The position numbers and the translations under genes are program-made. The notes beneath the pieces are model-generated. The model searched no databases and was not told the origin of the DNA. It worked only from the letters and a program-made list of their open reading frames with translations. This document shows, piece after piece, positions 1 to 4,655 of a stretch of 5,123 bases of DNA; the first letter of the stretch is position 1; each line of letters starts with the position of its first letter. The DNA lies in the NCBI GenBank assembly GCA_002426555.1, contig DIQU01000019.1, positions 761-5,883 of the forward strand, in the 5' to 3' direction. The stretch is from Firmicutes bacterium UBA5454 (lineage in GTDB: Bacteria > Bacillota > Clostridia > Caldicoprobacterales > DTU083).

Positions 1-1
1 C

Positions 2-1309
2 GGAAATGTTGCTAAGCCACTCCGCCTGGCTCTTGGTTCACTGATCATACAGACAAAGTATCAGTATTCTGACAGAGAACTAGTAGAGCAATTGACAGAA
101 AACCCATATTATCAGTATTTTGTCGGTCTTCCTGGATATCAGGAAAACCCACCGATTGATGCAAGTACATTGGTGCTGTTTCGTAAACGGCTGAAGCCGG
201 ACGTCATCATGGAAGCAAATGAATATATATTGGCAACCACGAAAGAAAAGGAAGCCAAATCAGATGGCAAAGATGATAACAATACGCCACTGGCATCCGG
301 TGATGGAACTGCTGAACCAGATAACTCCAAAGCCTCCGAGAATAGGGGAACTCTTATGCTGGACGCCACCTGCGCTCCATCAAATATCCGCTACCCGCAG
401 GATTTCTCCCTGCTGAATGAAGCAAGGGAAATACTCGAAACAACCATCATTCGTTTTTGTAAAACCTACGGCCTTATAAGACCAATTATGTACCGTCGGC
501 AGGCAAGAAAGAATTACCTTGCACTTGCAAAAACCAAGAAACGCAGCACAAAGAAAATCCGTGCTACTATCTGCAAACAGCTTGCTTATATTAGGCGTGA
601 CATCAAATACCTGGAAGGTTTCATGTCTGGGGGTTATGCTCCCAGTATGAAAGAAATTTCTCTACTGTTGACCATTTATAAGCTGTATGAGCAACAGAAT
701 TATATGTATCAAAACAAAGTGCATAGTGTCACTGACCGTATTGTAAGCATCAGCCAGCCATGGTTACGACCAATTGTAAGGGGTAAAACCAAAACACCTG
801 TTGAATTTGGTGCCAAGTTTGATCTAAGCCTGGATGAAAACGGCTATGGCCGGATAGAGAAAATATCCTATGATGCTTATAATGAAAGCACAGTGTTGAC
901 AGATGCCATCAACCGTTTCAGGGAACGAACTGGTTACTATCCGGAACGAGTGCTTGCAGATCAAATATATCGGACCAGAGATAACCGTAGCTTCTGTAAG
1001 CTGCATGGAATCAGGCTATCAGGTCCAAAGCTTGGAAGGCCAAGCGAAACAGCAAAGGCAGATAAAAAGGTAGAATATCAGGATAATACAGATAGAATAG
1101 AAATTAAAAGAACGTTTAGCTTAAGCAAACGTTGCTATGGAATGGGGCTTATCCGAACAAAACTGGAAGAGACCACACTTACTTCTATCGCATTATCTGT
1201 ATTCGTGACGAATCTTTTCAAGATTCAAGCGCGAATACTTTCTGCACTTACTTTGCTGATACGAGTTTTAAGATTAAAATCTGCTGATTTAGAACTGGAA
1301 GCGGTTTAA
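2..1309 (+). CDS. IS5-superfamily DDE transposase, 5' end outside window
   Basis: This is a transposase that cuts and pastes its own element by DDE chemistry. The frame is open from base 2, so the start lies beyond the left edge; the TTG at 92 is only an internal codon. The visible N-terminus (about codons 5-75, with QYSDRELVEQL, PYYQYFVGL and TLVLFRKRL) matches the DUF772-type DNA-binding domain of IS5 and IS1182 transposases. A hydrophilic, variable linker follows. Candidate catalytic residues are Asp in LMLDATCAP (362-364), Asp in VLADQIYRTRDN (959-961) and Glu in RIEIKRTFSLSKRCYGMG (1100-1102), in the right order and context for this group. At 435 visible codons with no internal stop it may be intact. 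The frame ends at TAA 1307-1309. IS5 is the likely family; IS1182 is the close alternative. Confidence 0.9.
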   Translation, partial: GNVAKPLRLALGSLIIQTKYQYSDRELVEQLTENPYYQYFVGLPGYQENPPIDASTLVLFRKRLKPDVIMEANEYILATTKEKEAKSDGKDDNNTPLASGDGTAEPDNSKASENRGTLMLDATCAPSNIRYPQDFSLLNEAREILETTIIRFCKTYGLIRPIMYRRQARKNYLALAKTKKRSTKKIRATICKQLAYIRRDIKYLEGFMSGGYAPSMKEISLLLTIYKLYEQQNYMYQNKVHSVTDRIVSISQPWLRPIVRGKTKTPVEFGAKFDLSLDENGYGRIEKISYDAYNESTVLTDAINRFRERTGYYPERVLADQIYRTRDNRSFCKLHGIRLSGPKLGRPSETAKADKKVEYQDNTDRIEIKRTFSLSKRCYGMGLIRTKLEETTLTSIALSVFVTNLFKIQARILSALTLLIRVLRLKSADLELEAV

Positions 1310-1316
1310 TCAGCAG
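1281..1316. repeat. 9-bp inverted repeat over the transposase stop codon
   Basis: CTGCTGATT at 1281-1289 is perfectly complementary to AATCAGCAG at 1308-1316, leaving an 18-base loop. It covers the last codons and the stop of the IS5-like transposase. No T-run follows, so it is not a standard intrinsic terminator. It could limit read-through or be part of the end of the element. Confidence 0.5.
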
Positions 1317-1328
1317 GCACTAATTTTC

Positions 1329-1350
1329 TGATTCATATTTGATTCACATT
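1329..1350. repeat. Two tandem 11-bp repeats
   Basis: TGATTCATATT (1329-1339) is followed directly by TGATTCACATT (1340-1350), with one mismatch, and by a partial third copy beginning TGAT at 1351. It lies just downstream of the IS5-like transposase and could be a transposase-binding site at the element's right end or simple slippage. Confidence 0.5.
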
Positions 1351-1384
1351 TGATGAAATGAACGTGGCAATTGACAAAAATCAC

Positions 1385-1413
1385 TTGAATTTATTAAATA
1401 AAATGGTTATAAT
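1385..1413 (+). promoter_or_regulatory. Sigma-A-like promoter, rightward
   Basis: TTGAAT at 1385-1390 and a perfect TATAAT at 1408-1413 are separated by 17 bases, the consensus spacing for the housekeeping sigma factor. A second, overlapping candidate is TTGACA at 1371-1376 with TTAAAT at 1394-1399, also 17 bases apart. Transcription would begin near 1420 and run rightward, where the only clear gene is the peptidase 460 bases away. The product could be a long leader, a non-coding RNA, or a transcript of a lost gene. It could also be an outward-reading promoter of the insertion sequence. Confidence 0.45.
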
Positions 1414-1476
1414 TGGGTTAATTCCACAATATGGTAACGACCCAACAGCTCTGAGGAAACCAATGCACCGCAGTGA

Positions 1477-1519
1477 CTGAAGGAGGCGGATCTGGTCATA
1501 GACCGGTTTCCCCCTTCAG
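1477..1519. repeat. Imperfect two-part hairpin
   Basis: The outer stem pairs CTGAAGG (1477-1483) with CCTTCAG (1513-1519), continued after one mismatch by GG/CC at 1485-1486 and 1510-1511. The inner stem pairs CTGGTC (1492-1497) with GACCGG (1501-1506), with one G-T wobble and a three-base loop. It overlaps the 3' end of the leftward open frame and lies downstream of the rightward promoter candidate. There is no T-run in either direction, so a structured RNA or a remnant of mobile DNA fits better than a terminator. Confidence 0.4.
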
Positions 1520-1702
1520 GTTGTCCGGTTTGTCCACGGACTTGTGGAGTGCTGACAGGATCGTATCCAGATGCCCTTGGTATGCCTGGTAGGTATCAAT
1601 GTAAAGCCTGATGATTAACAGACTATTTTTGAGGTTTTGCCAGCGGTAGTTGGTTTCCAAGGAAGGTACATCGATAATCCTGCCTTGGTGATTATGCATC
1701 AA
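1496..1702 (-). pseudogene. Possible gene remnant on the minus strand, unrecognised
   Basis: A leftward frame ends at TGA (1498-1496) and gives 68 residues from a TTG at 1702. An ATG follows directly at 1699. The frame stays open upstream to about 1795, without a start that has a ribosome site at normal spacing. Third codon positions are rich in G and C compared with the surrounding DNA, and the product reads like an ordinary helical protein (segments such as WQNLKNSLLIIRLYIDTY and HLDTILSALHKSVDK), which suggests once-coding DNA. I do not recognise the family and can assign no function. It may be the C-terminal end of a gene whose 5' part was lost. A chance open frame opposite a structured RNA is the alternative. 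Confidence 0.3.
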
Positions 1703-1742
1703 TGTTAGGGCTGGTGCATTAGGAAGCCTCCAACATAGTGGA

Positions 1743-1748
1743 TATAAT
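1743..1748 (+). promoter_or_regulatory. TATAAT box, possible -10 of the peptidase gene
   Basis: A perfect TATAAT lies 130 bases upstream of the peptidase start. No good -35 box is present 16-18 bases upstream, and the TG of an extended -10 is one base off register, so this is weak. If used, it would give a leader of roughly 120 bases containing the hairpin at 1829-1846. Confidence 0.25.
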
Positions 1749-1828
1749 TTATTTATTGTAACCTCTGATGGGGAGGGAAGCCTCTCCTTCGGTTATCCAT
1801 TTAGATTAGCTTTGGTAACTATTAACTC

Positions 1829-1846
1829 GTAGTCCTTATCGACTAC
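1829..1846 (+). promoter_or_regulatory. Leader hairpin before the peptidase ribosome site
   Basis: GTAGTC (1829-1834) and GACTAC (1841-1846) form a perfect 6-bp stem around a six-base loop, ending 17 bases before the ribosome binding site. It could tune mRNA stability or translation, or be an operator. No known riboswitch was recognised around it. Confidence 0.35.
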
Positions 1847-1863
1847 ACCATTATTAATCATAC

Positions 1864-1870
1864 AAGGAGG
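1864..1870 (+). promoter_or_regulatory. Ribosome binding site for the peptidase gene
   Basis: AAGGAGG is a near-perfect Shine-Dalgarno sequence, eight bases before the GTG at 1879. This supports the GTG as the real start. Confidence 0.85.
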
Positions 1871-1878
1871 GATAAGTC

Positions 1879-2949
1879 GTGAAAAAACTTATAGCGATGG
1901 CGATGGCGCTGTTAATGCTGACATCGGCTACCATTGTCAATGCATCAGCGGCCCAGAGAGACGGAGTTGATGCCGAGAGGTTGACCTGCGAACGGGTCGA
2001 GGAACTCCCTGATGGCGGGCACATATATACATACCTCGTTAGAGGAATTGAGCATCACTACCCCGTTCCACCTGCTGGGTTTAACCCAATAACTGCGACG
2101 GACGAACAACTGGAGACCTATTGTTTCCCACGGCGGCCGGTAACTAGGGAAGCAGAAGCTATGAACACATGGCTGGCTCTCATCGAGAACTATACAGAGA
2201 CACCCATACCGGTTATTTCAATTGGGAAAAAACAGACACAGGAAACTCAGCAGACCCCGGAAACTAGATCAATATCTTCTTCGATTTCGAGAAATTGGTC
2301 TGGTTACTCTGTGTCGGATTCTATTTACACACAGGTGCAAATGGACTATACTGAACCCACAATTACATCTGCAGTCTCTGGCGCTGCATCATGTGAGTGG
2401 GTTGGCATAGGTGGCTATCCAGATGCATTTGGTGTTGCCAAATTGGTGCAAGCTGGCACCGTGCAGTTTGGGACAAGCAGCCATAAAGCTTGGTATGAAT
2501 ACCTAAATAACTCATCTGAGGAGACTAATTATCCCATGACGTATATCGACAGTTTATCCATTAACGCGGGTAACAGTATTCACGTATATATCTCTTTCCA
2601 GAGGGCCAATAACCGCTTTGAATATTACATTGCTAATAACTCGACGGGAAAGAGCCAAGCGATGTACATTGACAATGTCCCTTCCGATATTTTCTATGAT
2701 GGGACTACCGCAGAGTGGATTGTTGAACGACCATATAATGGCGCATATATGCCTCTCTGCAATTATGGGACAATTACATTGAAAACCTGCCAGTTCACTA
2801 CAAATGCTAATAACACTTGGCGCAAAGTCGGAGATTATAACAACGATAAAATCACCATGTATAACGATTCAGGGACAACAATTCTGAGTCAGCCTGGTTC
2901 AATTACGAACTCTGATTCTTTTAAATGCACATGGAAAGCAGCTCGATAG
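1879..2949 (+). CDS. Secreted G1-family glutamic endopeptidase (eqolisin type)
   Basis: This is a predicted extracellular protein-degrading enzyme of 356 residues. Residues 1-25 form a Sec signal peptide: KK, a hydrophobic core, and ASA at 22-24 before a likely cut near 24-25. Residues 26-130 look like a propeptide and include PPAGFNP (64-70), an ELPDG segment and YCFPRRP (81-87), a pattern I associate with G1-like proteins. The peptidase domain (about 136-310, Peptidase_A4 type) shows NWSGY at 139-143, CEWVGIGG at 172-179, LVQAGT with Gln191, WYE at 205-207 and AEWIVERP with Glu279. In scytalidoglutamic peptidase the catalytic pair is Gln53 and Glu136, 83 residues apart; here the gap is 88. 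Six cysteines (37, 82, 172, 294, 304, 350) would allow disulfides outside the cell. The family is best known from fungi and usually works at acid pH. GTG start with a strong ribosome site; a terminator follows, so it is probably transcribed alone. Confidence 0.9.
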   Translation: MKKLIAMAMALLMLTSATIVNASAAQRDGVDAERLTCERVEELPDGGHIYTYLVRGIEHHYPVPPAGFNPITATDEQLETYCFPRRPVTREAEAMNTWLALIENYTETPIPVISIGKKQTQETQQTPETRSISSSISRNWSGYSVSDSIYTQVQMDYTEPTITSAVSGAASCEWVGIGGYPDAFGVAKLVQAGTVQFGTSSHKAWYEYLNNSSEETNYPMTYIDSLSINAGNSIHVYISFQRANNRFEYYIANNSTGKSQAMYIDNVPSDIFYDGTTAEWIVERPYNGAYMPLCNYGTITLKTCQFTTNANNTWRKVGDYNNDKITMYNDSGTTILSQPGSITNSDSFKCTWKAAR

Positions 2950-2959
2950 GCAAGAACAC

Positions 2960-3000
2960 AAAGCAGAACGCCTTATTTAATATAGGGCGTTCTGCTTTTT
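2960..3000 (+). terminator. Intrinsic terminator of the peptidase gene
   Basis: Left arm AAAGCAGAACGCC (2960-2972) pairs perfectly with GGCGTTCTGCTTT (2986-2998). The stem extends through further pairs toward a small AT loop, and T's at 2996-3000 follow the GC-rich part. It starts 11 bases after the peptidase stop and separates that gene from the next. The A-run on the left may let it work weakly in the other direction. Confidence 0.95.
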
Positions 3001-3056
3001 ATAAATATTGGAGATATGAGTGAAACAAAATTCTCATTCTTAACGTCTAATATGTA

Positions 3057-3062
3057 GAGGTG
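3057..3062 (+). promoter_or_regulatory. Ribosome binding site that decides the start at 3069
   Basis: GAGGTG lies six bases before ATG 3069. A GTG at 3060 is part of this same sequence and has no ribosome site of its own, so ATG 3069 is preferred and the protein loses three residues compared with the longest reading. Confidence 0.7.
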
Positions 3063-3068
3063 ATAAAA

Positions 3069-3746
3069 ATGTTTGCTAAGCAAAAGAAATTCAAAATTGT
3101 TTATATCGTATTTAATGTAATTGTATTTTTACTGGTAGCGTTAGCTATAGCCCATTTATCTGGAAGTCAACCACTGATACCATTCGATTCCCATTCAAAA
3201 CAGCCGATTCCGCTACCCGATCAGGATGTACCACCAAATATCAATGATCAATTACTACCACAAGCTGATATCAATAAATATCAGTCCGGCAAAATACCTG
3301 TAACAGTTGGAAGTGATGCCCTGCCATATGAAAATGTAGGCAGTGAAATTTTTATTCCTATATGTTGGATTTGGGGTGGCGCAGTATATCTTAATGTTGG
3401 TACTGTGCAGAAAGAGGATGTAGCAAGCAAACTTGTTGGAGCAATATACTCATTAGCAAACACTGACACTAATCAAAGTATTGTATTGAAAGGTGCACAA
3501 AGCTATAATAGATACGATTACATTTTCCCCGAACAGCTTGAATTTGATGGGAAAATATATCTTGTCAATAATGCACAAATTTTTGAAGAGTCGGAAGGGA
3601 TTAGTCCACCGGACTCAAATCAAGAAGTAGGGGAAGTAAATGGGTATAAGTTCTATAACACTCAAGTAGAGGGGGTTATGGTTGTAGTAGCCCCAGAACA
3701 AGTAGGAATATTATTACAAATCTTTATTAAAGAAATTGAAGGCTAG
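3069..3746 (+). CDS. Membrane-anchored extracytoplasmic protein, unrecognised
   Basis: The product is 225 residues. A basic N-terminus (KQKKFK, residues 4-9) precedes one hydrophobic segment at about 10-30, with no lipobox cysteine and no clear signal-peptidase site, so a signal anchor with the rest outside the cell is likely. Residues 32-70 are rich in Pro, Gln and Asp and look like a flexible linker. The remaining domain seems to hold two similar units: GGAVYLNVGTVQKEDVASKL to the Tyr-rich stretch near 145-152, then EFDGKIYLVNN to VMVVVAPEQ (about 158-210). Each has a beta strand with a Tyr, a helical or acidic middle, and a second strand, a layout I have seen in small Firmicutes surface proteins of unknown role. 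I assign no function. It is separated from the peptidase gene by a terminator, and no good promoter was found in the 60-base gap. It ends right beside decayed DNA. Confidence 0.75.
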   Translation: MFAKQKKFKIVYIVFNVIVFLLVALAIAHLSGSQPLIPFDSHSKQPIPLPDQDVPPNINDQLLPQADINKYQSGKIPVTVGSDALPYENVGSEIFIPICWIWGGAVYLNVGTVQKEDVASKLVGAIYSLANTDTNQSIVLKGAQSYNRYDYIFPEQLEFDGKIYLVNNAQIFEESEGISPPDSNQEVGEVNGYKFYNTQVEGVMVVVAPEQVGILLQIFIKEIEG

Positions 3747-3766
3747 TGTGCTAAGACGAGGGGTAG

Positions 3767-4020
3767 TTCATCCACCCTGTTTCCAATCCGTTGTGCCACA
3801 ATAGTTTCATTCATCCCCGTAGATTCCAATCTCCCTGGCGGGATTGACGGTCGCGCATCGGACGGCTGTCTCAAGGGGAATGCCGAAGCTGGCAGCCGTT
3901 TGCATGCATTTCATCAAGTTGGCGGCAGAGCCCCGATGGTACCGTCCGCCAGGGTCGCTTTATTCCCCTTTACAGTTACCGCCTGACCACCCAGAGAATA
4001 GCTGCTGCCATAGCCTTGTC
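3767..4020 (-). pseudogene. nagA: Remnant of nagA, N-acetylglucosamine-6-phosphate deacetylase, C-terminal part
   Basis: Read leftward, three frames together give the end of a NagA protein, the amidohydrolase that removes acetate from GlcNAc-6-phosphate in amino-sugar use. Codons near 4020-4000 read DKAMAAA, like the DAM segment that holds the catalytic Asp. After a frame change, 4000-3935 read YSLGGQAVTVKG and KATLADGTI. After a second change near 3935, 3932-3810 read GSAANLMKCMQTAA, FGIPLETAVRCATVNPAR and EIGIYGDE. A stop and a third frame change follow, with ETIVAQRI at 3808-3785 resembling the TIxxGxxADLV end. The order and spacing match NagA, but at least three shifts and a small deletion after AMAAA make it non-functional. 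The N-terminal two thirds are missing. The rightward frame opposite it is only a shadow. Confidence 0.75.
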
Positions 4021-4152
4021 AATCGATTCTATCTGAATCCCCCGTACCGGTGTCTTCTTGACGGTAAAATATTTTTTGTAAGCATTTTCATGTGCAGAAT
4101 CATGCTTTCCACTAAGTAACTCATTCTCTAGCTTTTTTATTGTAGTGACCAA
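4021..4152 (-). pseudogene. Fragment of an IS4/IS1634-type transposase
   Basis: The leftward frame from about 4152 reads IKKLENELLSGKHDS, then AYKKYFTVKKTPVRGIQIES, before it merges into the nagA remnant. The basic helix with KKLENEL, then a Y-KKYF segment and TPVRG, fits the insertion between the second Asp and the catalytic Glu in IS4 and IS1634-type DDE transposases, judged from memory of that family. Neither end of that gene is present: the frame has a stop at 4167-4165 upstream and leads straight into NagA-like residues. This is a piece about 44 codons long, probably left by an old insertion followed by deletion. Confidence 0.55.
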
Positions 4153-4167
4153 TGTTAATTTACATTA

Positions 4168-4439
4168 AGTAAGTTTGAGTTAGTTTAATATAATTGTGGG
4201 GATGCAGACGAATGATATTTATCCCTACAGGTTATAGATCACAGCTGAATAACTCATGATTTGTAAGTTGATGTTAATACTATTATTAATGTTTAACTAA
4301 ATATATGTCGGAATGCATTAGTTGCCTTTATAAACGAAAGAATGTATTAAATTATATCCTAATACATGTAAATTTAACCTATTAGTTTATCTTATATGAA
4401 TTCTTTAGGAAGGGGGATCTGTGTGTGGGGAGTAATAAT
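4168..4439. other. AT-rich intergenic region
   Basis: No gene was found here. Small inverted repeats are present: ATGTATTA (4342-4349) with TAATACAT (4360-4367), and TTAATA/TATTAA near 4273-4288. A weak promoter candidate, TTGCCT at 4322-4327 with TATTAA at 4345-4350 (17 bases apart), overlaps the first repeat and could serve the truncated gene at 4440. The region is otherwise featureless. Confidence 0.5.
4342..4367. repeat. 8-bp inverted repeat upstream of the truncated small gene
   Basis: ATGTATTA and TAATACAT are perfect complements around a 10-base AT-rich loop. It lies 73 bases before the start at 4440 and overlaps a weak -10 candidate, so it could be an operator. A chance match is also possible in DNA this rich in A and T. 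Confidence 0.3.
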
Positions 4440-4503
4440 GTGAGAGAAACCATAAGAGAAATCATTTATAATTTGGTTGAATTAAAAAAGCCGATAAACG
4501 AAA
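4440..4503 (+). pseudogene. Start of a small gene cut by the IS66-like element
   Basis: GTG at 4440 is preceded by GGGGAG at 4427-4432, seven bases away, a good ribosome site. The first 21 codons read MRETIREIIYNLVELKKPINE, a helical, charged start typical of a real small cytoplasmic protein. After codon 21 the frame meets GTAAGCG at 4504, the probable end of the IS66-like element, and reaches a stop at 4527-4529 inside it. The remainder of the gene should lie beyond the other end of the element, outside the window. I do not know the family. A complete 29-residue peptide is the alternative reading. Confidence 0.5.
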
Positions 4504-4580
4504 GTAAGCGTCAAATATTCGGTGTCTAGCATCTGATATTATATTTGATATAATAGAAGAGATTATAGAGACGACAAGTG

Positions 4581-4607
4581 TCCTGGGAAACACCAGGTTT
4601 TCCAGGA
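4581..4607. repeat. 11-bp hairpin inside the IS66-like element
   Basis: TCCTGGGAAAC (4581-4591) pairs with GTTTTCCAGGA (4597-4607) through one G-T wobble around a five-base loop. It lies between the transposase stop and the element's end. On the minus strand it is downstream of the transposase, but no T-run follows. It could stop transcription entering or leaving the element, or be a subterminal transposase site. Confidence 0.5.
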
Positions 4608-4627
4608 TCTTACCTCCATTATAATAG

Positions 4628-4655
4628 ATCAAGCAACATCAGAGCGTTACTTGAT
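4628..4655. repeat. Inverted repeat over the IS66 transposase stop
   Basis: ATCAAGCAAC (4628-4637) pairs with GTTACTTGAT (4646-4655) with one mismatch and an eight-base loop. It covers the last codons and TAA of the minus-strand transposase. Without a T-run it is not a clear terminator. Confidence 0.4.

Larger units (their letters stand above)
1..1316 (+). mobile_element. IS5-like insertion sequence, right part
   Basis: This element is inferred from the transposase gene that fills it. Its left end is outside the window, so the terminal repeat cannot be matched and the right boundary is not fixed. I end it at the inverted repeat that overlaps the transposase stop, but the true end may lie a few tens of bases further, for example before the promoter-like sequence near 1370. 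Confidence 0.6.
1310..1878. other. Long region without a convincing gene between IS5-like element and peptidase
   Basis: About 570 bases separate the transposase from the peptidase gene. The first hundred bases are AT-rich and hold a tandem repeat and a rightward promoter-like sequence. The middle (about 1440-1700) is clearly richer in G and C, can fold into hairpins, and carries a leftward open frame with coding-like codons. The last 130 bases are the leader of the peptidase gene. The 9-mer GGAAGCCTC occurs twice, at 1722-1730 and 1776-1784. No rightward frame of useful length with a ribosome site was found. Confidence 0.6.

Noticed and set aside
139..1006. Short frames on both strands inside the IS5-like transposase (139-369, 219-416, 824-1006)
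   Set aside because: They are shadows of the transposase gene, without ribosome sites or recognisable products.
1281..1316. Intrinsic terminator for the IS5-like transposase
   Set aside because: The 9-bp inverted repeat is real, but the loop is long and no T-run follows.
1440..1720. Known RNA classes (T-box, group II intron, RNase P, SRP RNA)
   Set aside because: None of the signature motifs I know, such as a group II domain V or the RNase P core, could be found.
2222..2410. Rightward 62-residue frame inside the peptidase gene
   Set aside because: Overlaps the clearly coding peptidase domain in another frame.
3000..3056. Promoter for the gene at 3069 (TATAAA at 3000 or TAATAT at 3048)
   Set aside because: The first has no -35 box and lies in the terminator; the second is too close to the ribosome site to give a usable transcript.
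3281..3469. Leftward 62-residue frame inside the membrane-anchored protein gene
   Set aside because: Shadow frame without a ribosome site.
3844..4119. Rightward 91-residue open frame starting with ATG-like TTG
   Set aside because: It lies opposite the nagA and transposase remnants, whose leftward translations match known families. The rightward product is rich in His, Pro and Cys with no recognisable fold.
4529..4624. Rightward acidic frame (SDIIFDIIEEIIETT) that could look like a frameshifted continuation of the gene at 4440
   Set aside because: It lies inside the presumed IS66 end, after GTAAGCG at 4504, so an insertion explains the break better than a frameshift. It has no start of its own.
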